NCBI RefSeq assembly: GCF_005298075.1
Contig: NZ_SZZH01000001.1
Coordinates: 1,364,001 to 1,428,000, forward strand
DNA: 64,000 nucleotides
Reading direction: 5' to 3'
Origin: Nakamurella flava
GTDB taxonomy: Bacteria; Actinomycetota; Actinomycetes; Mycobacteriales; Nakamurellaceae
Part shown: piece after piece, positions 17,708-26,003 of the stretch
Position numbering within the stretch: the stretch's first letter is position 1
How the letters are laid out: every line of letters starts with the position of its first letter
Made by a program: the position numbers and the translations under genes
Notes under the pieces: generated by a model
Told to the model about the DNA's origin: nothing
The model's input: the letters and a program-made list of their open reading frames with translations, nothing else
Database searches by the model: none

Positions 17708-17959
17708 ATGACACACACCGAACGGTGGTCCGTCGAGGTCTTCCTGTTCCAGCACGAGACCGGGACGACGGCGCGCGCCCGACTGCGGGCCACCGGCTCC
17801 GCGGAGGTCATCGGGGAAGGGACAGCCTCCCGGCCGACCGCGGCCGGGAGGCTGGCCGAGGTCGTCGATGAGATCGCCGCGGGGCGGGCACTGGTGGACC
17901 TCGGGCACCGGTTGACCGCGGTCGCCGGCGACGACGCCCGAGGAGTCCAGTCGCGCTGA
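17708..17959 (+). CDS. DUF1876 (Rv1738/Rv2632c-like) protein
   Basis: The 83-residue protein starts with WSVEVFLFQHETGTTARARL, continues ATGSAEVIGEGTAS, and ends with VVDEIAAGRALVDLGHRL. This is the DUF1876 pattern, a small dsRBD-like fold. Rv1738, its mycobacterial relative, is strongly induced by DosR and has been compared with ribosome hibernation factors. A role in ribosome protection during dormancy is therefore possible but unproven. GGAGGA precedes the ATG at 17708. Confidence 0.88.
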   Translation: MTHTERWSVEVFLFQHETGTTARARLRATGSAEVIGEGTASRPTAAGRLAEVVDEIAAGRALVDLGHRLTAVAGDDARGVQSR

Positions 17960-18014
17960 CCCCATCGACGGGCAGCCGGACGACCCGTCCCGTCGCCGGC
18001 TGCCGACCCGGGAC

Positions 18015-19214
18015 TCAGCCATCGGACGCCGTTGCCTGGCCGGCGCCGACGACCATGACCGGGCACGTGCTGTAGCTGGCCACCATGTGACTGGTCGACC
18101 CCAACAGCAGTCCGGCCAGGCCACCCCGTCCACGGGTGCCGACGACCAGGAGTCCAGCGGTGCCGCCCTGCCGCAGCAGCGCCGTGGCCGGCCGCGCACG
18201 GTCCACCACCGCCCGCAGCGGTACGTCAGGGAACCGTTCCTGCCAGGGGGCCAGCTGGTGGAGCACCCGGGTGCGCTCCTGCTCCTCCAGCTCACGCGGG
18301 TCGCTCATCAGCTGGTGGAGCCGGTTCGCGTCCCGGTCCGCGTCGTTCCAGGCGTGGACGGCGATGACCTGCTCGCCACGCACCGTGGCCTCTTCCATGG
18401 CCACCCCCACGGCGGCCTGGCTCGCTGCCGAACCGTCGAAACCGACCACCACCGGGCCGGATCGACGTGCGGAGTCCGGTCCCACCACCACCACCGGAGC
18501 CGGGCAGCGGGACACCACCGACAGGCTGACCGACCCCAGCAGCACCCGGGAACCCCGGGACGCCGGCGAATGACCGACCACGGTCAGCCGCGCACCGTCC
18601 GACGCCGACCGCAGCACCTGCGCGGCACGCCCGTTCACCAGCGAGGCGACCACCGGCAGACCGGGACGAGCGACGCGGATCTGCTGCTCGGCGACGGCCA
18701 GCCGATCCGCGGCCGACTGCCGTGCCCGATCGAGCAGATCCCCGGCGTACAGGCGGTACTCCGGCTGCCACGCCATCGCCGGCAGGTCGAAGCAGTGGAC
18801 CAGGTGCAGCGTTGCGTCCCGACGCTCGGCCTCCTCGGCGGCCCATCCCATGGCTGCGTCGCTGGAGGAGTCGTCGTCGATGCCGACGACCACGGCGCCG
18901 GGGGGACACGGACCGAGGTCCGGGAAACGTGCGCCCACGGTGGCGATCGCGGACACGCCCACCCCGTCCGCGGGCGTGTCCCGGTCCGGGGCGACCGCGA
19001 CCGACCGGACCGGAGGGGCCGGCGGGGCCGACTCACCGGCGGCGACCGCGACCGACGGGACCGGAGGGGCCGACTCACCGGCCGGGGCCGGCGTGTGCTG
19101 TGTCGTGCTCAGGTACCGCTGCACCGCCCGCTCGTAGCGGGACATGCCCCCCGGTCTGGCCGCCGTGGCCCGCCGGGCCTCGGCAGTGATTCGAGCATCC
19201 TCGACAGCACTCAT
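18015..19214 (-). CDS. Universal stress protein with long disordered N-terminal region
   Basis: The 399-residue protein has about 110 residues of Ala/Pro-rich, low-complexity N-terminus, then two USP domains (about 115-255 and 262-395). Both domains keep the ATP-loop pattern: VVGHSPASRGSRVLLGS and VVGTRGRGGLAGLLLGS. The N-terminal region contains an imperfect in-frame duplication around AAGESAPP. The ATG at 19214 has GGAGGA upstream; the frame runs on to 19529 but crosses the promoter region. Divergent from the PspC gene with a DevR-like box between. Confidence 0.9.
   Translation of the reverse strand: MSAVEDARITAEARRATAARPGGMSRYERAVQRYLSTTQHTPAPAGESAPPVPSVAVAAGESAPPAPPVRSVAVAPDRDTPADGVGVSAIATVGARFPDLGPCPPGAVVVGIDDDSSSDAAMGWAAEEAERRDATLHLVHCFDLPAMAWQPEYRLYAGDLLDRARQSAADRLAVAEQQIRVARPGLPVVASLVNGRAAQVLRSASDGARLTVVGHSPASRGSRVLLGSVSLSVVSRCPAPVVVVGPDSARRSGPVVVGFDGSAASQAAVGVAMEEATVRGEQVIAVHAWNDADRDANRLHQLMSDPRELEEQERTRVLHQLAPWQERFPDVPLRAVVDRARPATALLRQGGTAGLLVVGTRGRGGLAGLLLGSTSHMVASYSTCPVMVVGAGQATASDG
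18991..19082 (-). repeat. Imperfect tandem duplication inside USP N-terminus
   Basis: Two copies of a unit starting GCGACCGCGACCGAC (from 18991 and from 19042) and ending GACTCACCGGC lie in direct repeat. They differ by a short insertion in the first copy. The duplication encodes the repeated ESAPP...SVAVA segment of the stress protein's disordered N-terminus, so it changes linker length without touching the USP folds. Confidence 0.65.
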
Positions 19215-19350
19215 CGCATCCTCCGTGGCTACGGCGCCTGTGGTGCCCGGCGATCGGGGCGACATCGACGGTGCCCGGCGCGACGGTTCCGAAGGAGTGC
19301 CGAAAGACTCAGTTCGCACACGGGACCGAGGCGGCGGCGCCGGCGCGATG

Positions 19351-19365
19351 GGGGCTTGTGGCCCT
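19351..19365 (+). promoter_or_regulatory. Candidate DevR box 7
   Basis: GGGGCTTGTGGCCCT lies between the divergent USP (start 19214) and PspC (start 19438) genes, 73 bp before the latter. Outer arms GGG/CCC are perfect. Confidence 0.55.
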
Positions 19366-19437
19366 GTCGTCGTTCCCACCGCGGGCGCACCCTGGTACCT
19401 GGTCCCACCCGAGTGGAACCCGCCGGAGAGGATCGAC

Positions 19438-19869
19438 ATGTCAGATGTGTCCACGCTTCCCGGACCCGGAACGACGGCCTCGGCACCGTCGATGCGCGGA
19501 CTGTGGCGCAGCCGCCGGGATCGCGTCATCGGCGGAGTCTGCGGCGGGCTGGGCCACTACTTCGAGGTCGACCCCGTGGTGCTGCGGGTGGCCGCCGTCC
19601 TCCTCACCCTGTCCGGCGGTGCCGGAGTGATCATCTACCTGGTCGCCTGGATCGCCGTGCCGGTGGAACCGTCTTCGGCGACCCGGCCGGCGATGTCGAC
19701 GCGACGTCGCCGACCCACCGCGGCGGTGGTCACCGGGGTCGGTCTGCTCGTCGGCGGCGGACTGCTGATGTCCCGGGCGGTCATGCCCTGGTGGGACTGG
19801 CCATGGGTGTGGCCCCTGCTGCTGGTGGCCGCCGGCACCCTGGTCACCGTCTCCGCCTGGCGGCGGTGA
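19438..19869 (+). CDS. PspC-domain membrane protein
   Basis: The 143-residue protein has a PspC domain at about 20-78: LWRSRRDRVIGGVCGGLGHYFEVDP (motif GGVCGGLGHYF), then a membrane helix with GGAGVIIYLVAWIAVP. Two further helices fill the C-terminus. PspC proteins belong to envelope-stress responses. GGAGAGG precedes the ATG. It starts a four-gene run (19438-21600) with overlapping or near-touching ends, behind a DevR-like box. Confidence 0.9.
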   Translation: MSDVSTLPGPGTTASAPSMRGLWRSRRDRVIGGVCGGLGHYFEVDPVVLRVAAVLLTLSGGAGVIIYLVAWIAVPVEPSSATRPAMSTRRRRPTAAVVTGVGLLVGGGLLMSRAVMPWWDWPWVWPLLLVAAGTLVTVSAWRR

Positions 19870-19875
19870 TCCCCC

Positions 19876-20556
19876 ATGGTCCTGTTCTTTCCGGACCACG
19901 GTCCGCATCCGCTCCCGGTGGCCGCGCCACGCCGTCCGTCCTCCGGGCGACTCCTCCGGACCGAGCGCTTCGCGATCGGTCTGCTGATCGGCTCGGTCGG
20001 CGTGGGGTGGCTGCTGGATCTGTCCGGCCGGTCCGTCCCCTGGCACTTCTTTCCCGCCATCGCGCTGACCGTGATCGGCGCCGCGCTGATGGCGACGACC
20101 GTCCTGCCCGGACGCCGTCGACTGTTGATCTGGTGCGGCGTCATCTCGCTGCTCGCCGCGGCCTCCGTGGGTGCCGGCGCGGACCGGTTCGCCGGCCCGA
20201 TCGGAAACGTCACCCTCACCCCCGATTCCCCGGACTGGCCCGTCTCCCAGACCACCAGCGCAGGGAGTGTGACGCTCGACCTCACGCGTCACCGGCTGCC
20301 GACGACCGGAAGCGGAACCATCGGCGTGGGGATGGGGCACGTCGTCCTCATCCTGCCCCGCGATGGAACGTCCCGGCCGTCGGACGGGATGGATCGGATC
20401 GCTGTGGTGGTCGGCATCGGCACCGGAACGGTCCAGCTCGACGGGCACGCCATCGACGACGGTGTCGACGTCGTCTGGACGCAGGCTCCCCCAGCGCCGA
20501 CGGTGACGATCGGTATCGACGTCGGAGTCGGCGACGTGGAGATCCGCCATGGCTGA
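19876..20556 (+). CDS. LiaF-like membrane protein (cell-wall stress, DUF2154-type)
   Basis: The 226-residue protein has three or four N-terminal helices (about 30-105) and an extracytoplasmic-type beta domain (about 120-226) with the repeated Gly-rich strands IGVGMGHVVLILP and IDVGVGDVEIRHG. This matches LiaF/toastrack-type proteins that accompany PspC in envelope stress sensing. It begins 6 bp after the PspC stop and overlaps the next gene by 8 bp. Confidence 0.8.
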   Translation: MVLFFPDHGPHPLPVAAPRRPSSGRLLRTERFAIGLLIGSVGVGWLLDLSGRSVPWHFFPAIALTVIGAALMATTVLPGRRRLLIWCGVISLLAAASVGAGADRFAGPIGNVTLTPDSPDWPVSQTTSAGSVTLDLTRHRLPTTGSGTIGVGMGHVVLILPRDGTSRPSDGMDRIAVVVGIGTGTVQLDGHAIDDGVDVVWTQAPPAPTVTIGIDVGVGDVEIRHG

Positions 20557-20749
20557 GGGCGATCCGGTCCGGCCCTTCATCGTGGGCCTGGGCAACTTCT
20601 TCTTCGTCGTCGGTGTCCTGCTGCTGCTCCAGGAGGTGTTCGCCCTGCGCATCGACTGGTCCGTGGCCCTTCCCGGGATCGCCGTCGCCGTCGGCGTATC
20701 CGTCCTGTTCAGCGCCCTACGGCCGCCCCGCTCCCCGAGGGGGACGTGA
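20549..20749 (+). CDS. Small two-helix membrane protein
   Basis: The 66-residue protein has two membrane helices (about 10-30 and 37-58) with a short RIDWS turn between them. It overlaps the LiaF-like gene by 8 bp and the following gene by 1 bp, so it is clearly part of the operon. Its layout resembles the LiaI/DUF5668-type small membrane proteins that pair with LiaF, but this is inference from context. Confidence 0.7.
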   Translation: MAEGDPVRPFIVGLGNFFFVVGVLLLLQEVFALRIDWSVALPGIAVAVGVSVLFSALRPPRSPRGT

Positions 20750-21600
20750 TGTCCGACCGGCCGACCGGCGGGCTCACGTCCGACCCGATGGACACCGGTG
20801 GCCCGGTCGGTATCGGGATACCCGACGGCGCCGTCGTTCTCGCACTCGAATCCTCCGAGTACGCCGCCCCGGCGATCATCTGGGCCGCCGGCGAATGCCG
20901 TCGCCGGGCGGCCCCCCTCCACCTGCTGGTCGGGACGTCCGACCGGCCCGACTGCTCGGCGTGCGATGTCGACCGAACCGTGTCCGCCGCCCGCTCCGCA
21001 CACCCGGCTCTGGTGGTCACGACCGCCGTCGTCACCGGCGATGACCTGTGGAGGCAGGTACGAGCCTGTTCGGCATCGGCGGTCATCGTGGTCACCGCGG
21101 TTCCGGCGGCGACCGCGACCGGTCGGGCGCGGGCCAGCGCGCTCCTGGAGAGGGCGTCGTGCCCGGTCGTCATCACCCCCGTGGAGGTGCCCGACCCCGT
21201 GACGGGCCCGGCCATGACGAACGCGCCGGTCCTCGCCCTCGTCGACCCGGGGGGCAGAGCGGTCCTGACCCATGCGCTGGCGATGGCGTCCCGTCGCTGG
21301 AGCGACCTCGTGGTCGTGACGTCGGAGACGGCCGCCGCGGAGGATCGCATGGACGATCTGCTCCGGGGGTTCCCGGACGTCCACACCCACCTCGTGGTGC
21401 CCGCCACCGACCCCGTCGGCGACATCGTCCGCCGCGCCGACCGGGCCGCTGTGCTCGTCGTCAGCAGTGTCCGCGCCATCGACGAATCGGCCGGCCCCAG
21501 CCTGCTCGACCGGTGGCGACTGACCACCCCGTGCCCGCTGATGACCGTGCCGCACGTGTCGCTGCCGACCGCACCGGTCAGTGCAGGTCGATCAGCATGA
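20749..21600 (+). CDS. Degenerate tandem USP-like protein
   Basis: The 283-residue protein shows two USP-like halves. The first has VVLALESSEYAAPAIIWAAGECRRR (core SSEYAAPAIIWAAGE) and ends in SCPVVITP; the second ends in PCPLMTVP. The ATP-binding G-x2-G-x9-G-S signature is absent in both, so nucleotide binding is doubtful. The start is taken at ATG 20749 (overlap TGATG with the previous stop); GTG 20746 is equally possible. It closes the PspC/LiaF-type operon and overlaps the convergent PucR gene by 23 bp. Confidence 0.75.
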   Translation: MSDRPTGGLTSDPMDTGGPVGIGIPDGAVVLALESSEYAAPAIIWAAGECRRRAAPLHLLVGTSDRPDCSACDVDRTVSAARSAHPALVVTTAVVTGDDLWRQVRACSASAVIVVTAVPAATATGRARASALLERASCPVVITPVEVPDPVTGPAMTNAPVLALVDPGGRAVLTHALAMASRRWSDLVVVTSETAAAEDRMDDLLRGFPDVHTHLVVPATDPVGDIVRRADRAAVLVVSSVRAIDESAGPSLLDRWRLTTPCPLMTVPHVSLPTAPVSAGRSA

Positions 21601-23275
21601 GGGCGGCGTGCAGCGAGGTCCGCGACTCCACCGATTCCAGGGACACTCCGAGGATCCGCTCGATGCTGGCCAGACGGCTGTAGAGGGTGGGCCGGCTCAG
21701 GCCGGTGCGGCGGGCCGTGTCCGTCTTGCCCCCGCCGCTGGCGAGGAAGGCCCGCAGCACGTCGGTGAGCCGTTCGCCGGTGCGGGCGTCGTGGTCGAGC
21801 AGCCGCCCCAGCTCGCTCTCGGCGAACTGCTGCACCCGGTGGTCGTGGCGGAGCAGGGTCAGCAGGCCCCGCAACCGGACGTCGCTGGGCCGGAACAGCC
21901 GTTGCCGGGTCCCGTCCGCCACCGGGGCCGCGGCCAGTCCGACCTCGGCGACATGGTCGGCCTCGGCCAGCGCCCGCGCCGCGGCCACCAGCCCGGGTAC
22001 CGGCCCCGACGTGCCGACCGCCCAGTTCCGGGTCTCGACCGACCGGGTCGACAGTCGCCGCTCCACAGCGGCGCAGGTCGCCTGCAGCAGGCGGTCGACC
22101 AACGCCGCGCGGGAACTGCCGACCAGCAGGGCGATGGTGCCGGGGCGACGGATGGAGCCGATCGCGGTACCGCCCGCGGTGGTGATCTCCTGCCGGACGG
22201 CCGACAGCACCCGCCGGTCGATCTCGCCGGCGGCCACCGCGTCGGACGGGTCGTCCGCCACCCCGGATCCCAGGCGCACCACGACGGGGACGTGCCGCGC
22301 TCCGAGGCCGGCGGGCACCTGCAGGCCGAGCGCGGCGGCGCGGGCCTGGGCCTCGGGCTCGTCGGTGATCCGCCCGGTGAGCAGGTCGTCGAGCAGCCCA
22401 CCGAAGGCCTGCAGCAGCAGGGCGTCGCGGTCCCGTTCCAGCATGCGGTGCAGGTGCAGCGACTGGGCCGCCCGCTCCAGCACCATGCTGGTCCGGCTGG
22501 CGCCGGAGGGCCGACTCGCGTCCACCCCCGTCGACGCATGGGTCGACCGGCGGTCGGGGTCAGGCGGGCCCGGGCGGATCAGCCGACCCCACCGGGTCGA
22601 TCCGGCCGTCGGATCGCCCCCCGGGGCGGCGTCCCCCACCCCGACCACCGTCCAGTCGGCGGGAGCTCGCCGGGACCGTTCCGTCCAGTCCTGCAGCAGC
22701 TCGGCCGTCGGCCGCGGGCCTGCCGCGAAGGCCAGGACCCGATGGGTCAGATCCTCGAGAACGACGGCGTCGCCGAGCATCTCGGCGGCCCGGCCGACGA
22801 TGTCGGTCGGCGTGGCGCGGGCCAGATTGAGCGAGGTGAAGACCTGGTGGGTCGCGTGCGCGAACTGCAGTTCCTCGAACTGGTCGGCCACGATCAACCG
22901 GTGGGTCTGCTCGGTGACGGCGACGAAGGCGGTCGGTCGGGAGAGGGTCACCACCGGCAGGCCCAACACGTCGGCGCATTCCCCGGTCGCCGCCGGCAGC
23001 TGCTGCACCGAGCGGCCCAGTTCGACGACCAGCGCAGCGACGCGCAGTTCGGCGAGCATGCGGAGGTAGTCCCGTCCGACCGGGTCCGGGCCGGCGAACG
23101 GCAGACCGGTGGTGAGCACCATCTCCCCACCGCTGAGCAATTGGTGCAGGTCGCTGACGTCGCTGACGTGTACCCAGCGGACGGGCGCGTCCAGACCGGC
23201 GGCCCCGCCGACGACGGTGGGCTCACCACGACGGACGGAGGGCAGGTCCAGCACGGACCGCACGGTGGGCAGCAC
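21578..23275 (-). CDS. PucR-family transcriptional regulator
   Basis: The 565-residue protein has an N-terminal PucR domain (about 5-125, with VRWVHVSDVSDLHQLLSGGEMVLTTG, cited as VHVSDVSDLHQLL), a GGDEF-like middle region and a C-terminal PucR-type helix-turn-helix (about 510-560, FLASGGGKTDTARRTGLSR split as ASGGGKTDTARRTGLSR). I chose GTG 23275 because the PucR domain begins there and the upstream frame crosses the operator dyad. Divergent PucR genes commonly control neighbouring amine, purine or amino-acid catabolism genes; here the target would be the aminotransferase/ald operon. Confidence 0.88.
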   Translation of the reverse strand: MLPTVRSVLDLPSVRRGEPTVVGGAAGLDAPVRWVHVSDVSDLHQLLSGGEMVLTTGLPFAGPDPVGRDYLRMLAELRVAALVVELGRSVQQLPAATGECADVLGLPVVTLSRPTAFVAVTEQTHRLIVADQFEELQFAHATHQVFTSLNLARATPTDIVGRAAEMLGDAVVLEDLTHRVLAFAAGPRPTAELLQDWTERSRRAPADWTVVGVGDAAPGGDPTAGSTRWGRLIRPGPPDPDRRSTHASTGVDASRPSGASRTSMVLERAAQSLHLHRMLERDRDALLLQAFGGLLDDLLTGRITDEPEAQARAAALGLQVPAGLGARHVPVVVRLGSGVADDPSDAVAAGEIDRRVLSAVRQEITTAGGTAIGSIRRPGTIALLVGSSRAALVDRLLQATCAAVERRLSTRSVETRNWAVGTSGPVPGLVAAARALAEADHVAEVGLAAAPVADGTRQRLFRPSDVRLRGLLTLLRHDHRVQQFAESELGRLLDHDARTGERLTDVLRAFLASGGGKTDTARRTGLSRPTLYSRLASIERILGVSLESVESRTSLHAALMLIDLH

Positions 23276-23293
23276 CGCACGATTGTAAAGAAC

Positions 23294-23326
23294 CCGGTCT
23301 TGAACTTGACAGACAGTCAAGACCGG
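23294..23326. promoter_or_regulatory. Operator dyad between PucR gene and aminotransferase
   Basis: Perfect 10-bp arms CCGGTCTTGA (23294-23303) and TCAAGACCGG (23317-23326) are separated by 13 bp. Inside lies a second dyad, CTTGAC (23305-23310) and GTCAAG (23316-23321). The TTGACA at 23307-23312 also fits a -35 box reading toward the aminotransferase. The site is 19 bp from the PucR start and 76 bp from the aminotransferase start. It is the most likely PucR binding site. Confidence 0.7.
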
Positions 23327-23401
23327 TTCTGCCACGATGGATGCACTGCACCGGCACCGCCCGCCACCGCCCACCGTTGTGGATCAGACCCAGGAGCGCC
23401 C

Positions 23402-24760
23402 ATGACCGTCTCGGCCGCCGACCACCTCTGGCTGCACTTCACGGCGATGGGCCCCTACGCCGACGGCCGCGCCCAGGTGCCGACCATCGTCCGCGGCGAG
23501 GGCACGTCGATCTGGGACAGCCACGGGCGTGAATACCTCGACGCCCTGTCCGGGTTGTTCGTGGTGCAGGCCGGCTACGGCCGCGAGGAGATCGTCGAGG
23601 CCATCGCCCGCCAGGCCCGGGAGCTCGCTTTCTTCCCGGTGTGGGGGTATGCGACCCCGCCGGCGATCGAGCTGGCCGACCGGCTGGCCGCTCTCGCGCC
23701 CGGCGATCTCAACAAGGTGTTCTTCTCCTCCGGCGGCAGCGAGTCGGTGGAGACCGCCTGGAAGGTGGCCAAGCAGTACTTCAAGCTGACCGGCCGGCCG
23801 AACAAGACCAAGGTCATCTCCCGGGCCGTCGCCTACCACGGGGTCACCCAGGGCGCGCTGGCGATCACCGGCGTCCCCCGCTTCAAGCACGCGTTCGAGC
23901 CGCTGGTGCCGGGTGCGGTCAAGGTGCCCAACACCGACTTCTACCGGGCCCCGGAGTTCGTGGCCGACGACGAGAAGGTGTTCGGCCGGTGGGCGGCCGA
24001 CCGGTTCGAGGAGGCCATCCTGGCCGAGGGGCCGGATTCGGTGGCCGCCGTGTTCGTCGAACCGGTGCAGAACGCCGGCGGGTCGATCCCGCCGCCCGCC
24101 GGCTACTTCGAGCGGCTGCGCGAGATCTGCGACGCCCACGACGTCCTGCTCGTCTCCGACGAGGTCATCTGCGCCTACGGGCGCCTGGGCACCATGTTCG
24201 GCTGTGAGAAGTTCGGCTACCAGCCGGACATCATCACCACCGCCAAGGGTCTGACGTCCGGGTACTCACCCTTGGGCGCGGCGATCATCTCCGACCGCAT
24301 CTTCGAACCCTTTGCTGCCGATGGGGTCTCGTTCGGCCACGGCTACACCTTCGGCGGGCACCCGGGCGCCTGCGCGGGCGCGCTGGCCAACCTGGACCTG
24401 TTCGGACGGGAGGACCTGCTCGGACATGTCCGCCGGAACGAAGGCGCCCTGGAACACACCCTGCGGCGGCTCCTGGACCTGCCCATCGTCGGTGACGTCC
24501 GCGGCAACGGCTACTTCTGGTCGGTCGAGCTGGTCAAGGATCAGCACGCCAAGACCCCGTTCACTCCGGCCGACTGCCAGCGGGTGCTCCGCGGGTTCGT
24601 CGCTCCCGGTCTGTGGGAGGCCGGCGTGTACTGCCGGGCCGACGACCGCGGCCAGGCCGTCGTGCAGTTCGCCCCGCCGCTGATCAGCGGGCAGCGCGAG
24701 TTCGACCGCATCGAGCAGGCCCTGCGGTCGGTGCTGTCCGACGCCTGGACCCAGCTCTAG
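23402..24760 (+). CDS. Class III (PLP) aminotransferase, omega-amino acid or amine type
   Basis: The 452-residue protein has the class-III pattern: N-terminal LWLHFTAMG, GLFVVQAGYGR, the cofactor motifs SSGGSESVETAWK and VEPVQNAGG, SDEVICAYGRLG with the PLP-binding Asp, and the Schiff-base Lys in TTAKGLTSGYSPLG. Such enzymes move the amino group from beta-alanine, taurine, GABA or similar donors to pyruvate. The adjacent alanine dehydrogenase would regenerate pyruvate from the alanine formed and release ammonia. The ATG at 23402 follows GGAGCG. The long open frame upstream is antisense to the PucR gene and is not coding. Confidence 0.92.
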   Translation: MTVSAADHLWLHFTAMGPYADGRAQVPTIVRGEGTSIWDSHGREYLDALSGLFVVQAGYGREEIVEAIARQARELAFFPVWGYATPPAIELADRLAALAPGDLNKVFFSSGGSESVETAWKVAKQYFKLTGRPNKTKVISRAVAYHGVTQGALAITGVPRFKHAFEPLVPGAVKVPNTDFYRAPEFVADDEKVFGRWAADRFEEAILAEGPDSVAAVFVEPVQNAGGSIPPPAGYFERLREICDAHDVLLVSDEVICAYGRLGTMFGCEKFGYQPDIITTAKGLTSGYSPLGAAIISDRIFEPFAADGVSFGHGYTFGGHPGACAGALANLDLFGREDLLGHVRRNEGALEHTLRRLLDLPIVGDVRGNGYFWSVELVKDQHAKTPFTPADCQRVLRGFVAPGLWEAGVYCRADDRGQAVVQFAPPLISGQREFDRIEQALRSVLSDAWTQL

Positions 24761-24833
24761 TTCTCCCCCCATCCCGACTCACCCCACGGGCCACCAGCCC
24801 GACACCTTCCCTCCCCACCCCCAGGAGCGCACC

Positions 24834-25961
24834 ATGTCCCGTCTCGTCGTCGGTGTCCCCAAGGAGATCAAGGACAACGAGAACCGCGTCGCCGTCCAAC
24901 CCGACGGCGTCGCCGAGCTCGTCCACCACGGCCACCGCGTGGTCGTGCAGGCCGGAGCCGGGCTCGGCTCCCGCTTCCCGGACGCCGAGTACGTCGCCGC
25001 CGGGGCCGAAGTGCTGGCCACCGCCGACGAGGTCTTCGCCGCCGCCGACCTCATCGTCAAGGTCAAGGAGCCGATCCCGGCCGAGTACCACCGCTTCCGC
25101 GAGGGCCAGCAGCTGTTCACCTACCTCCACCTGGCCGCGGACAAGCAGCTCACCCAGTTCCTGCTGGACAAGAAGATCGACTCCATCGCGTACGAGACGG
25201 TGGAGTTGCCCGGCCGCAAGCTGCCGCTGCTCACCCCGATGAGCGAGGTCGCCGGCCGGATGGCCGTGCAGGCCGCCGCGCACGCCCTGGAAAGCCCGTC
25301 CGGTGGGGCCGGCATTCTGATGGGCGGCGTCCCCGGTACCCCGGCCGCCCGGGTCACCATCATCGGTGGCGGCGTCTCCGGCACCGAGGCCGCCAAGATC
25401 GCCCTGGGCATGCGCGCCCTGGTCACCGTGTTCGACACCAACCCCGCCCGGCTGGCCTACCTGTCCGACATCTTCGGTGGACGACTGGATCTCGTGACCC
25501 CGAACCGGGCCCGCACCGCCGCCTACATCGCCGAGTCGGACGTCGTCATCGGCGCCGTCCTGGTCCCCGGGGCCAAGGCCCCCAAGCTCGTCTCCCGCGA
25601 GATGGTCGCCTCCATGCGACCCGGCAGCGTCGTCGTCGACATCGCCATCGACCAGGGCGGGTGCATCGAGACCAGCCGCCCCACCACGCATTCCGATCCG
25701 ACCTTCGTCGAGGAGGGCGTCGTGCACTACTGCGTCGCGAACATCCCCGGCGCGGTCGCCCGTACGTCCACCCTCGCCCTGACCTCGGCCACCCTGCCCT
25801 ATCTGGTGACCGTCGCCGACTGCGGCGTCGCCGCCGCGGCCAGCGGTGACCCCGCCCTGCGGCACGGTCTGTCGACCCTGCGCGGCCACCTGGTCACCCG
25901 CCCGGTCGCGGACTCGCTGGAGCTGGCGTTCACCGATCCGGCCACCCTGCTGGCCGGCTGA
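24834..25961 (+). CDS. ald: Alanine dehydrogenase
   Basis: The 375-residue protein matches alanine dehydrogenase over its length: GVPKEIKDNENRVA at the start (substrate Arg18), VKVKEP (Lys), TYLHLA (His), the NAD motif IGGGVSGTEAAK, and the signature VDIAIDQGGC with the catalytic Asp. It catalyses L-alanine + NAD to pyruvate + NH3 + NADH. It lies 73 bp after the aminotransferase and completes an alanine-recycling pair. In mycobacteria Ald rises under low oxygen, so a link to the nearby hypoxia island is possible. Confidence 0.97.
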   Translation: MSRLVVGVPKEIKDNENRVAVQPDGVAELVHHGHRVVVQAGAGLGSRFPDAEYVAAGAEVLATADEVFAAADLIVKVKEPIPAEYHRFREGQQLFTYLHLAADKQLTQFLLDKKIDSIAYETVELPGRKLPLLTPMSEVAGRMAVQAAAHALESPSGGAGILMGGVPGTPAARVTIIGGGVSGTEAAKIALGMRALVTVFDTNPARLAYLSDIFGGRLDLVTPNRARTAAYIAESDVVIGAVLVPGAKAPKLVSREMVASMRPGSVVVDIAIDQGGCIETSRPTTHSDPTFVEEGVVHYCVANIPGAVARTSTLALTSATLPYLVTVADCGVAAAASGDPALRHGLSTLRGHLVTRPVADSLELAFTDPATLLAG

Positions 25962-25980
25962 CGCGGGGACGGGCGGTGGG

Positions 25981-26003
25981 TCGGTCACGACGGCCGTGAC
26001 CGA
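25981..26003. terminator. Hairpin between convergent ald and kinase genes
   Basis: TCGGTCACG (25981-25989) and CGTGACCGA (25995-26003) form a 9-bp perfect stem with a 5-base loop, 20 bp after the ald stop. It covers the last codons of the kinase gene on the other strand. No U-run is visible, as is usual for high-GC actinobacteria. Confidence 0.45.

Noticed and set aside
18087-21044. A 985-codon plus-strand frame
   Set aside because: It overlaps a clear USP on the other strand and the PspC and LiaF-like genes in another frame. Its Arg/His-rich composition is typical of shadow frames in high-GC DNA.
21581-23401. A long plus-strand frame in front of the aminotransferase
   Set aside because: It is antisense to the PucR gene, which has clear domains. 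The aminotransferase match begins at 23402 with its own ribosome site.
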